Positions 1 to 7,540 of a stretch of 15,000 nucleotides of DNA are shown here, piece after piece. Position 1 is the first letter of the stretch, and each line of letters begins with the position of its first letter. Under the pieces are notes generated by a model. That model worked only from the letters and a program-made list of their open reading frames with translations. It did not search any database and was not told where the DNA came from. Both the position numbers and the translations under genes were made by a program. Source of the DNA: Botryococcus braunii (Eukaryota > Chlorophyta > Trebouxiophyceae); contig KV908499.1 in NCBI GenBank assembly GCA_002005505.1, positions 238,337 to 253,336 on the forward strand, written 5' to 3'.

Positions 1-43
1 GCCAAGGACCATACTAGAGCATTATACCCTAGGAAATGCTACA
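1..43 (-). repeat. 3' LTR fragment (truncated by window start)
   Basis: These 43 bases are identical to 6072-6114, the first 43 bases of the 5' LTR as read on the coding strand. Divergence begins exactly at position 44, where the polypurine tract starts. Only the first bases of the 3' LTR lie in the window; the rest lies to the left. Confidence 0.9.
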
Positions 44-57
44 TGCCCTCCCCCTTG
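44..57 (-). promoter_or_regulatory. Polypurine tract, plus-strand DNA primer site
   Basis: Directly upstream of the 3' LTR on the coding strand is CCAAGGGGGAGGGCA, purine-rich and abutting TGTAGC. This is the usual position and make-up of the RNase H-resistant polypurine tract that primes second-strand cDNA synthesis in LTR retrotransposons. The function is inferred from family knowledge. Confidence 0.8.
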
Positions 58-796
58 GCATAAGCTATGAGATGTTGTTTATGGCAATGGGGCCACAAAC
101 GTAAGACAGGGGCATCACGAACCCTGCTTACTGTAACTATAGATAATCACACCTCCTATAGTTACCAAACCAGCAAGTCAGAGGATGAAGTCCACAAAGC
201 AATTTAGCACGACACAGACGAGGGACTCATCTGCTCAATGCTCGAATACCTTAACATTCTAAGGACTATCGTCTGCAAGGCGGATCCTCTAACTTAGGGG
301 ACGAACTCTCTAGACAGCACTCACACCAGTGATGAAACAATTAGGTTGAGTCATTAGACTAGCACTTGTCCAAACCTTAGGTCCAGTTACCCTGCACTGC
401 AGTGTAACCTTCGCTTGAGGTGGCTTTCCAACTAAAGGCATAAGGCATATCGTCTAGAGCAGCAAGCTATACACAACTAACTACCACATAGTGTATCTCA
501 TGGGTAAGATACCAAAGCAAGTTACTCATGCACGGAACTACAATTTGCAGCTACACTGCCACAGCAAGTGCATCACAAAATGGAGCCGTGGGTCAAGGAA
601 ACATAACCCATGCAAAGCATATAAATAAGAGACATGCATGCAAGTCCCAATTCACGAATCCCCCTCCCAGACCCTTCCAACCTCCCTCCCTCCCAGATTC
701 AAGCTGGCTGGCGAAGTCCAAGGGTCATCAGCCGCAAATGGCTGGAAAAGTCTCACGGCCGCAAGTGGCTCAACAAGGGATGCCCGCAAGTGGGAC
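58..796 (-). other. 3' non-coding region of the retrotransposon
   Basis: This is about 740 bases between the pol stop and the polypurine tract. No convincing reading frame follows pol on the coding strand, and none on the other strand resembles a known protein. A run of related words (CAAGTGG, GCAAATGGC, CCAAGTGGC) occurs around 710-870, partly inside the end of pol; they are too short and irregular to call a tandem array. No env-like ORF is seen. Confidence 0.6.
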
Positions 797-3700
797 TTAA
801 GAAAGGACTGGGGCAGCTGCCACGTCGTCTGCCAAGTGGCGAACATGGGCAAGGGGCTCCCAAGTGTTCTCAGTCTCATCATAGCCCATCCATTTGACCA
901 AGTACCGCCAAGATTTTCCAACTCTCTTTTTAGCAATGATGGCCTCAACTTCATAAACGCCGCCACGCATGTCTGCATACAAAGGAGGTGGTGAAGTAAC
1001 AGTAACTGGTACAGATGAAGACACATAAGGCTTCAGCTGGGAAACATGAAACACAGGATGAATGTTCACAGTCTCAGGCAAAATAAGTCTAAAAGCACGA
1101 GTACCAACTGCTGCAGCAATAGTAAAGGGCCCAAAATACTTAGCTGATAACTTTGACGAGAGCCCAGGTGAAAGCTGGTTCTTCCTTGCAGCCAACAACA
1201 CCTGGTCCCCCACCTTAAAAGGGTGGTCTCGTCTCTTTCTATCTGCATAAGACTTCTGCCGTTGCTGTGCAGAGGCAAGATTAGACTTGGCACTTTTCAA
1301 GGCAGTCTGCAGCCCCTCAACCCACTCAGACACAGCAGGATTCGCAGAACGTGAAGGAACAGCAGAAGACAAGGGAGTAAGGGGATGGCGCCCGTGATTC
1401 AGGAAGAAGGGTGTCTGCAGTGTGGAAGCCTGGAGAGAGTTATTGTAAGCAAACTCCACCATGCTTAAATACTTGCACCAGTCATCCTGTCTCGGCCCCA
1501 CAAACCCTCTTAACATGTCTTCCATGGTCCGATTCATTCTCTCTGTCTGCCCGTCTGTCTGAGGGTGGTAAGCAGTAGACATAGCAATCTCAGTACCCAA
1601 TAATTTAACAAAGGCCTTCCAAAAATGGCTAGTGAACCTCGGATCTCTATCACTCACAATGGAGGTAGGCATTCCAAATCTCACAAAGACCCTGTCTATA
1701 AACAGTTGTGCAAGTTGAGGTGCATTGATGGTTTTAGTGCATGCAGCCAAGACACACAACTTAGAAAACCTATCCACAAATACCACAATAGAATCAAACC
1801 CACAACAGACAGGTAAATCAGTCACTAAATCAAGGGAAACGCTCTGCCAAGGTCCATCTGGAATGGGCAGTGGCTGAAGCAAACCATAAGGTACGGCTCC
1901 AGTTCCTTTAGTGCGCGGGCAGGTGTCACAAGACCTGCAAAAGTCCCTGACTGATGAGCTGAGACGTGGCCACCAAAACTCCCTGCACACTAGCTCATAC
2001 ATCTTGTTAATACCAAGATGGCCAGAAAAGGGTGTGGTATGGCACTCTCTCAACACCTTCTCTCTCAATGCATCAGGTACATAGATCTTCCCTGATTGCA
2101 CAGAATAAGGTACAGAGTCCCTCAATACCAAAACACCTTCATCCACAAGTTTAGTAACTGTGGGATCAGAAACACAAAGCAAGGCAATCTCTTGTAAGAG
2201 AGAAGAGACAGCAACAGAGGAGACATGCATCACTGCAAGGTCAACACGCCTAGACAAGGCATCTGCAACCACATTATCAGTGCCTTTAACATACTTTATA
2301 TCAGGCATAAACCTCATAATCTCAGTGAGCCAACGTTCCTGCCTACTAGTCCTAACAGGAGCAGTCAGTAAGTACTTTAAAGCCTGCTGATCAGTGTGTA
2401 CAGTAAACTTAGCACCCAGCAATAAATGTTTCCATTTAAGCAAAGCATGAACAAGAGCCAATAATTCTCGGTCATACGGGGCCAACTTCCTCTCAGGGGG
2501 CTGGAGTTTCCTGGACTCGAAGGCGACGGGCTGCAGTCCCTGGCCTTGATCCTGCTGCAAAACAGCACCCACAGCAAAGCCTGAGGCATCTACATGTACA
2601 ACAAAAGGTTTGTCTAAATCAGGCATCAACAAACAAGGAGGAGAAGAAACAAGATCTTTCAATGCAATGAAGGCTTCCCTCTGGGGTCCCTCCCAGGTCC
2701 AAGGCACATCCTTCTTAAGCAACTCAGTCATAGGATAAGCAACATCTGCAAAATGGTCAATAAAAGTGTCATAGTACTGTGTCAACCCAAGGAACCCTCT
2801 CAACTGTGACACATTACAAGGAATGGGCCAATCCTGAATGGCAGCAACCTTCCTAGGATCCACCTTAATCCCATCCGGTGTCAACAGGTGCCCAAGGTAT
2901 TCCACCTGCTTGGCAGCAAATTCACACTTAGACCTTTTACAGTAAAATTTATGTTCCCTCAGCACTGACAAGACAGTTCTCAAATGCTCCATATGTTCTG
3001 CAACGGATTTAGAATAGATAAGGATATCATCTAGGTATACCAGTACAAATCTGTCAAGAAAGGGAGCCAAGACAGAGTTCATTACAGCCTGAAAGGTGGC
3101 AGGTGCATTAGTCAATCCAAAAGGCATCACAGTAAATTCATAATGGCCATAACGGGTCTTAAATGCAGTCTTTTCTATACTGTCTTCATGCATACGTATC
3201 TGATGATAACCAGAAGCCAGATCAAGTTTAGAAAAGATACAACTACCATGAAGTTGTTCAAACATCTCATCAATTCTAGGCAAAGGATGCTGGTTCCTAA
3301 CAGTAATCCTATTCAAAGCTCTATAGTCAATACACAAACGCCAGCCACCATCTTTTTTTGGAACAAATAAAATGGGTGCACCAAAGGGTGAGGTTGATGG
3401 GCGGATGAAGCCTCGCTCCAGGAGCTCCTGTAACTGCGCACGAAGTTCAGCAAGCTGAGCTCCAGACAGTGGATATATACGAGAGGCTGGAGGAGTTGCG
3501 TCCGGCTCCAATCTGATATGGTGGTCTCCAGCACGAGAAGGAGGGAGGCCTTCAGGAAGTCCAGACAGTACATCCTTAAACTCCTGCAAAAGCTCCTCCA
3601 ACTCTGGCACATTGTGTGCATCAGTATCTGGACTGTCAGTCACTGCATTTAATTGAACAACATAGATTGATTCACCCAACTTCACCATCTCTTCTACTTC

Positions 3701-3850
3701 CATAGATGAGATCACATATTCTGGCATGCCTGACCTCTGACACCCCAACAATACATGTGTTTTGTTGTCATGAGTCAAGGACACAGCATTCAATTTCCAA
3801 TTAACAACTGGGTTAAAAGCAGTGAGCCAAGGTTTGCCCAAGACAAGATC
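797..3850 (-). CDS. pol: Pol polyprotein: protease C-terminus, reverse transcriptase, RNase H, integrase, chromodomain
   Basis: The frame is open for about 1017 codons from just after the TAG at 3851-3853; there is no good ATG at its start, so it is probably made as part of a larger fusion. Counting from the codon at 3841: the protease tail covers 1-15. RT covers about 137-320, with LDLASGYHQI (207) and the YLDD catalytic box (269-272). RNase H has D418, E459, D484 and D527. Integrase has the zinc HHCC residues H601, H608, C638 and C641, and the catalytic triad D671, D731 and E767 with exact D35E spacing. A GPY/F-like module FGPF lies near 903. The chromodomain at about 962-1003 holds YEVEAII, LVKWMGY and NTWEP. 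The end is TAA at 797-799. All catalytic residues are present and no stop interrupts this part, so RT to chromodomain looks intact. Confidence 0.95.
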   Translation of the reverse strand, partial: DLVLGKPWLTAFNPVVNWKLNAVSLTHDNKTHVLLGCQRSGMPEYVISSMEVEEMVKLGESIYVVQLNAVTDSPDTDAHNVPELEELLQEFKDVLSGLPEGLPPSRAGDHHIRLEPDATPPASRIYPLSGAQLAELRAQLQELLERGFIRPSTSPFGAPILFVPKKDGGWRLCIDYRALNRITVRNQHPLPRIDEMFEQLHGSCIFSKLDLASGYHQIRMHEDSIEKTAFKTRYGHYEFTVMPFGLTNAPATFQAVMNSVLAPFLDRFVLVYLDDILIYSKSVAEHMEHLRTVLSVLREHKFYCKRSKCEFAAKQVEYLGHLLTPDGIKVDPRKVAAIQDWPIPCNVSQLRGFLGLTQYYDTFIDHFADVAYPMTELLKKDVPWTWEGPQREAFIALKDLVSSPPCLLMPDLDKPFVVHVDASGFAVGAVLQQDQGQGLQPVAFESRKLQPPERKLAPYDRELLALVHALLKWKHLLLGAKFTVHTDQQALKYLLTAPVRTSRQERWLTEIMRFMPDIKYVKGTDNVVADALSRRVDLAVMHVSSVAVSSLLQEIALLCVSDPTVTKLVDEGVLVLRDSVPYSVQSGKIYVPDALREKVLRECHTTPFSGHLGINKMYELVCREFWWPRLSSSVRDFCRSCDTCPRTKGTGAVPYGLLQPLPIPDGPWQSVSLDLVTDLPVCCGFDSIVVFVDRFSKLCVLAACTKTINAPQLAQLFIDRVFVRFGMPTSIVSDRDPRFTSHFWKAFVKLLGTEIAMSTAYHPQTDGQTERMNRTMEDMLRGFVGPRQDDWCKYLSMVEFAYNNSLQASTLQTPFFLNHGRHPLTPLSSAVPSRSANPAVSEWVEGLQTALKSAKSNLASAQQRQKSYADRKRRDHPFKVGDQVLLAARKNQLSPGLSSKLSAKYFGPFTIAAAVGTRAFRLILPETVNIHPVFHVSQLKPYVSSSVPVTVTSPPPLYADMRGGVYEVEAIIAKKRVGKSWRYLVKWMGYDETENTWEPLAHVRHLADDVAAAPVLS

Positions 3851-4129
3851 CTAATACATCAACTCAGTAGGGAGGCAGGTGACTCTAAAACCCAATGTCC
3901 CAACAGTCAGGTCAGTTGACACACTATGTCCTACCATAGATGTTCTACCATCAGCCACTCTTACAGTAACATGTGAACTCAAAGATTCAGTGGGAAGGGC
4001 AAGCTCCTGCACAAGTTTATCATCAATAAAATTTGCAGATGCTCCACTGTCTAACAAAATCCTGACAGTCCTACCAGCAAGAGTTCCCTCAAACTCAATA
4101 CAAGTAGCTGAAAGATCAGGACCATCCAC
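3851..4129 (-). CDS. pol: Aspartic protease, N-terminal part with active site, ending at in-frame TAG
   Basis: This is the retropepsin-like protease that cleaves Gag and Pol in the particle. The frame begins after a TGA at about 4166; position 4129 is a GTG codon and no ATG start is evident. The catalytic motif ILLDSGAS lies about 25 residues into the piece, followed by NFID, as usual in Ty3/gypsy proteases. The piece stops at TAG (3851-3853). The next codons in the same frame encode DLVLGKPWL...NP, the second conserved protease block (normally D-x-x-L/ILG-x-x-W). The stop therefore cuts one domain in two. Either this copy carries a nonsense mutation or the stop is read through. Its short length as a separate protein would leave the protease without its second half. 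Confidence 0.85.
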   Translation of the reverse strand: MDGPDLSATCIEFEGTLAGRTVRILLDSGASANFIDDKLVQELALPTESLSSHVTVRVADGRTSMVGHSVSTDLTVGTLGFRVTCLPTELMY

Positions 4130-4710
4130 AATGTGTCTACTGTTAGCTGGACAAAAGAGTCAAAACAGGTTGCAGGCAGTGGCTTCTTCTTCACACCGAG
4201 ACAGCCAGACTGTACCAAACAACTAAACAAGGGCAAGCCTGTATGGGAATTGCAATGGGGTGTGCACATAGTGGTGGAAGATAAACCCAATGCAGCCAAA
4301 ACAGTAGCCGAAAGTAGCAATTCATGTGATTGCTGTGAAGTAGTCCCTTCCAGCACCTGTCCACAGTGACTTGAACAAGAAAGCACAGTCAATCTGGTCC
4401 CTGGTAACAACTGTGACACAAGCTGGCTGACAGAATCCTCTCTATCACTACTATCAACAAACAAAACAACATGAGCATCACTATCAATAAGGTGAGGAGC
4501 TGCATCTCTCTTACACATGCTCTCAGGACTAGCTAGGTCACTGGCAGAGGGGGATGTCTGAAACTCTCTACACAAACCATGCCCACCTACAATATGGGTC
4601 ATGAAATTATGGTAACAACTGTGGAAATAATTCTGCAGATGACCAAGCTCATACAAAACAGGAATACCATACTGGGGCTCTGAACAGTTGGCTGGCATCA
4701 TAAACAGGAC
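4051..4710 (-). CDS. Open linker frame between gag and protease (about 219 codons), function unknown
   Basis: This frame is open for about 660 bases after a TGA just downstream of gag. Its first ATG is at 4701 and it ends at a TAG (4051-4053) that overlaps the codons of the protease active site. The gag/protease frame has stops through the same stretch (for example about 4168 and 4214), so only this frame could encode a linker. It is Ser/Cys/His-rich with several C..H groupings, and I recognise no domain in it. Moving from it to the protease frame requires a -1 shift within about 4051-4165; no classical X-XXY-YYZ slippery heptamer is evident there. It could be the N-terminus of a Pol read by frameshift, an extra small ORF, or a region displaced by an old one-base indel. 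The absence of stops over 216 codons argues that it is or was coding. Confidence 0.55.
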   Translation of the reverse strand, partial: VLFMMPANCSEPQYGIPVLYELGHLQNYFHSCYHNFMTHIVGGHGLCREFQTSPSASDLASPESMCKRDAAPHLIDSDAHVVLFVDSSDREDSVSQLVSQLLPGTRLTVLSCSSHCGQVLEGTTSQQSHELLLSATVLAALGLSSTTMCTPHCNSHTGLPLFSCLVQSGCLGVKKKPLPATCFDSFVQLTVDTLWMVLIFQLLVLSLRELLLVGLSGFC

Positions 4711-4744
4711 TCACACTGCTGTTTTACCAAAGAAGACCCACAAA

Positions 4745-5782
4745 TCAAGTAGTACTTGACTTGCGCTTGGGTTGTCTGAGCTCTGGATGCAATTTCCAGC
4801 AACGCTCTGCTGCGTGTCCTGCCTTGCCACAATGTGCGCAGGGCTGCGCAGAAGTTTTTGTCGGGCCTGGTGACTTGGAGTCAGGGGAGAACTTTGGAGC
4901 AGGGTTCACAGGCTTAGACGGTCCTGGAAGGTCTGATATTGTCACAGCATGCTTGAAGTGGTCTTCCAAGGTCTGGGGATACTGTAGGGAGATGCTTTTC
5001 TGAAGATCAGCCCTGCAGCCAGCCAAAAATAAGTGACACAAAGTCTCTTCTGCAAATGCCTTTGGAACCTTTGACCTCAATGCATTAAATGTTGCAATAT
5101 AGCTTCGCATGTCAGTCTTTCCCTGTGAGAGACTCAGCAACTGCTCTAAATGCCTCTTATGCAGCTCTACAGGCCTAAAAGCAGCAGTAAGTGCAGTCAC
5201 AAACGATTCCCACGTCCCATAAGCAGCAAGACTCCCTGAAGCAATCAACTTAAACTGCCCAGTCCACCAATCCAATGCTTTTCCTCGCAAAAACATCGCT
5301 GCCACCTCTACAGACCTCCTCGTCTGTAGATCTACATCGTACGCACGCAAATACATCTCGGTTTGCATGAGCCAGGGATCCAACTTCATTGGATCTCCCT
5401 CAAACACAGCCGGATCCGGGAATTTAAGAGAAGGCTTCCCTGAACTGGTGGACGACGCTGATGCCGGTGCCGGAATGGACGTTGGCACAGGCTGAGGCGC
5501 CACCACTGGTGCAGGCTGAGCCAGCGCAAGCTGAATCACTTTCTCTAACCCATCTATGATGTTTTGAGTCGACGTCGGAGTAGGGGCAAGCGAAGGAACA
5601 CCAGATCCACTAGCAACGGCTAGTTGCGGCAGAGCACCGATGTCTTGTAAATGCCTTCTCATAACAGCAGGATCTACAGCGGATAAGTCTACATCTTCAT
5701 CATCCTGAAGTTCTAAAGCTGGATCTTGCTCAATAGGGCTACGAGCACGGGCTCTCGAACCGGAACGCGGATGCCGCGACAT
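4745..5782 (-). CDS. gag: Gag polyprotein of the Ty3/gypsy element (345 aa)
   Basis: This is the structural protein that assembles the virus-like particle and packages element RNA in the cytoplasm. It starts at the first ATG after the leader (MSRHPRSG). The N-terminus is basic and Arg/Ser-rich, followed by an acidic stretch (about 26-37) and a Pro/Ala-rich linker (about 85-115). Residues about 117-285 form a retrotransposon Gag (capsid) domain with FEGDP, DWWTGQF and LTAAFRPVE. A single CCHC zinc knuckle, CAHCGKAGHAAERC (315-328), lies near the C-terminus for RNA binding. It ends at a TGA at 4745-4747. Gag, protease and pol share one reading frame, but stops lie between them. No internal stop or frameshift is seen in gag, so this ORF looks intact. 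Confidence 0.9.
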   Translation of the reverse strand: MSRHPRSGSRARARSPIEQDPALELQDDEDVDLSAVDPAVMRRHLQDIGALPQLAVASGSGVPSLAPTPTSTQNIIDGLEKVIQLALAQPAPVVAPQPVPTSIPAPASASSTSSGKPSLKFPDPAVFEGDPMKLDPWLMQTEMYLRAYDVDLQTRRSVEVAAMFLRGKALDWWTGQFKLIASGSLAAYGTWESFVTALTAAFRPVELHKRHLEQLLSLSQGKTDMRSYIATFNALRSKVPKAFAEETLCHLFLAGCRADLQKSISLQYPQTLEDHFKHAVTISDLPGPSKPVNPAPKFSPDSKSPGPTKTSAQPCAHCGKAGHAAERCWKLHPELRQPKRKSSTT

Positions 5783-5820
5783 AATGAACTGCGAGAGAAA
5801 AGGAAACGCACCACGAACAA

Positions 5821-5843
5821 CGACAAGGAACTAATCCTTGTCG
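5821..5843 (-). other. Leader stem-loop next to the PBS
   Basis: Positions 5821-5829 and 5835-5843 are perfect 9-bp inverted arms (CGACAAGGA / TCCTTGTCG) with a 5-nt loop. The right arm overlaps the last three bases of the primer-binding site. A second perfect 10-bp pairing encloses it (5809-5818 with 5899-5908), linking the leader to the end of the LTR. Confidence 0.7.
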
Positions 5844-5852
5844 CCGATACCA
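5841..5852 (-). promoter_or_regulatory. Primer-binding site (tRNA-primed reverse transcription)
   Basis: One base after the 5' LTR end the coding strand reads TGGTATCGGCGA. TGG pairs with the CCA end of a tRNA, and the first seven bases TGGTATC match the PBS expected for a plant-type initiator tRNA-Met (TGGTATCAGAGC). The match breaks after that, so the primer tRNA is not certain. The site overlaps a hairpin at 5821-5843. Confidence 0.65.
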
Positions 5853-5853
5853 C

Positions 5854-6114
5854 TGTAGCGTTAACTAAGCGGAAGAGGTTTTTATGAGACAGTGAGACGT
5901 TCGTGGTGTGCAACGAAAGAGTGTTACATGATTGATTCGCAAGCCCACTCTTAAACCCAGGGTGGGTTGAATTATACTGTACTGCCTCAGACGCGTAGTC
6001 GGGCAACCGAGCGAACTACCTGAGCGAGGTTGTACTGCGAACCCAGATCACATGGCAAGTCAATGAGCAATGCCAAGGACCATACTAGAGCATTATACCC
6101 TAGGAAATGCTACA
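5854..6114 (-). repeat. 5' LTR of the retrotransposon (261 bp)
   Basis: On the coding (minus) strand it starts TGTAGCATTTCC at 6114 and ends GCTACA at 5854, giving the canonical TG...CA ends and a 6-bp terminal inverted repeat. The right boundary is fixed by identity of 6072-6114 with 1-43. The left boundary is fixed by the adjoining primer-binding site. It should hold the promoter and the U3, R and U5 regions. TATAAT-like words occur in it, but I cannot place the transcription start. Confidence 0.9.
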
Positions 6115-6307
6115 ACAAGGAACCTCTTGTCTATACATTTCCCTCCGCTTTGTTCAGGATTCCCTACATATTGTCTAGGATTTTTATTAGTTTTGCCCCT
6201 ACTTTTCGAATATACGGTTCAGGTTTTCCTGTATGGGAATGAACTCCCATTAACGTTGCTCTTGACGTCGACTTTGGTTGGTGTTGGGGGTGAGGCGCAG
6301 TTCTACT

Positions 6308-6398
<91 letters not shown>

Positions 6399-6597
6399 TA
6401 GGGGTGAGGAGCAGTTCTACTCAAGTATAAGTAATGCCAATCGGCGAAAGAATTCAGAACGGCTTTTTGGTTGTGAACTGAAGAGGAGTTGCACCCAGAA
6501 GAGATGAAAGAAGTGATGACAAATACGTCCTCCGTTTAGCCCGAGTACGACAGGCGAATTACTCAGCATGCAATGCATGCGACGAGAAGATAGTCAC
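6115..6597. other. Retrotransposon right flank, probable intron 1 of GDSL gene B
   Basis: This stretch lies between the LTR end and the donor site of the gene B first exon. It holds a mirror-image (GT)16/(AC)26 array and a 26-bp flanking duplication. I looked for the next esterase exon (a GRFSNG-like motif) on the minus strand and did not find it, so the intron probably continues through the inserted element to the left of the window. Confidence 0.45.
6287..6426. repeat. 26-bp direct repeats flanking a (GT)16(AC)26 mirror microsatellite
   Basis: Positions 6287-6312 and 6401-6426 (GGGGTGAGG-C/A-GCAGTTC...) are identical except for one base. Between them, (GT)16 at 6311-6342 turns directly into (AC)26 at 6343-6394. 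The GT and AC arms are reverse complements, so this stretch can form a long hairpin or cruciform. Confidence 0.9.
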
Positions 6598-6756
6598 CTG
6601 GTCGGTTTTAAGTGTCTGAGCGATGTATGGGTGCACTCCTTTTCCATTATCACTGATGCTGGTTCCGAATACCACGAGTTGCTGGCCGCGGAAGTCATCC
6701 CCACCGAAAGCTCCTTTCGGCCAGATGAAGGCCAGAATACCCACAATCACCAGCAT
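6598..6756 (-). CDS. GDSL/SGNH esterase gene B, first exon (signal peptide and block I)
   Basis: This 53-codon exon starts at an ATG with an in-frame TAG shortly upstream. Residues 1-18 are hydrophobic (MLVIVGILAFIWPKGAFG), consistent with a secretory signal peptide. Block I of the GDSL family follows as LVVFGTSISDNGKG. The nucleophile Ser is kept, while the usual Asp of GDSL is Thr. In family members this block is followed by a segment with GRFSNG-like residues, which is absent here. The frame ends KTDQ at CAG|GTGACT, a good phase-0 donor at 6597-6596; reading on gives a stop within about 13 codons. The product would be a secreted ester hydrolase. The remaining exons are not visible before the retrotransposon, so the gene is either split by the insertion or interrupted by it in intron 1. 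A tandem relative (gene A) lies upstream on the same strand. Confidence 0.7.
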
Positions 6757-6875
6757 TATGAGATGAATGGTCTAATTGTATGTTTAACACACTACAGTCC
6801 CAAAGTAGTAGCCGCTATCCACAGGTGAGGTCTGAAGCGCCGGCCGAAATGCGCAGTCGACAGTGCTTAAATCAA

Positions 6876-6881
6876 TTTATA
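6876..6881 (-). promoter_or_regulatory. Possible TATA box of GDSL gene B
   Basis: The minus strand reads TATAAA here, about 120 bases upstream of the gene B ATG at 6756, a plausible distance for a TATA box plus 5' leader. The stretch is generally AT-rich, so a chance match is quite possible. Confidence 0.25.
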
Positions 6882-7230
6882 TTCTCTTTAAAACATTAAA
6901 ACATCTCTCCAGAAGTTTTCAGTGTTATTTTCCGACTAACAGTTGTGTGGTACAGTCGAAGTGTCGCAGGAATTGTCGCGACCTCTCTTGTGTCAGGCAA
7001 GAACCTTCAGTCGACTGGACGTCCATCGGACATTTGAACACTTAAGCGCGTACAAAGGCCGTTCTCGAATCGGATTTAGTTTAGTTTAGTTAATAACATC
7101 TAGAAGTTCTTCTCCACGGACGTGTACAGCTGAATTAACATTAACATTAACACGTGATAATTACCGGTAATTACCGGTATTACCGGGCCCCAACCTGACA
7201 ATTTTAAGTTTGGTCCCATGCTTGCGTTCA

Positions 7231-7443
7231 AATGAGGGAGCGCCGTATCATGACATAAGTGACAGTGTCACTATGACATATATAGCTAGTATAAATATAA
7301 CTAGCTATAACTATGATACATATAGCTGCAGCTATTATAAATATAAATGCAGGCCATATCATGACATAATTATATCATGATACGGCCTCCTTCATTTATA
7401 TTTAGAATAGCTCCCTTATATCATGATGTGGAGCTCCCTCATA
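7231..7443. mobile_element. Foldback / MITE-like element (about 210 bp)
   Basis: The ends are inverted: 7232-7256 begins ATGAGGGAGC and the reverse complement of 7418-7442 begins the same, with 21 of 25 bases matching. Inside lies a near-palindrome at 7352-7387 (GGCC to GGCC, 16 of 18 bases per arm) and several copies of TATCATGA. The interior is AT-rich and has no ORF. These are the traits of a non-autonomous DNA transposon or foldback element. No target-site duplication is obvious, so family assignment is open. Confidence 0.6.
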
Positions 7444-7540
7444 TGCATAAGTCCTAATTGCAGCGGATTGCAATTGTCGACGTCTCAACTTCAGACTCTG
7501 AATGCATAATCATATTATATTTATTCCAGTCATCTGGGTT

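Larger units (their letters stand above)
1..6114 (-). mobile_element. Ty3/gypsy chromovirus LTR retrotransposon, nearly complete, left LTR cut by window edge
   Basis: The element reads on the minus strand in the order 5' LTR (5854-6114), PBS, gag, linker, protease, RT, RNase H, integrase, chromodomain, polypurine tract, 3' LTR (1-43, truncated by the window start). Integrase after RT/RNase H is the Ty3/gypsy order, and the C-terminal chromodomain places it among chromoviruses, whose integrases are thought to be guided to modified chromatin. The LTR ends carry the short inverted repeat TGTAGC/GCTACA. The 43 visible bases of the left LTR are identical to 6072-6114. The copy has an in-frame TAG in protease (3851-3853) and a frame change between linker and protease, so it may be non-autonomous unless recoding occurs. 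The left flank is outside the window, so the target-site duplication (expected 5 bp, right copy ACAAG at 6115-6119) cannot be confirmed. Confidence 0.95.

Noticed and set aside
652..1026. A 124-codon minus-strand frame overlapping the 3' end of pol
   Set aside because: It overlaps the chromodomain coding region in another frame and has no recognisable motif; it is a shadow of pol and not an env-like gene.
4133..4369. Plus-strand frames opposite gag/protease
   Set aside because: They are antisense to clear retrotransposon coding sequence and have no recognisable features.
6430..6597. Possible second exon of GDSL gene B after the acceptor-like CTCTTCAG near 6480
   Set aside because: The phase-0 reading after it hits a stop within eight codons and lacks the expected GRFSNG-like motif.
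7060..7100. TTTAG repeats resembling telomeric DNA
   Set aside because: Only three or four TTTAG units without the GG of plant-type TTTAGGG; too short and wrong unit for an interstitial telomere.
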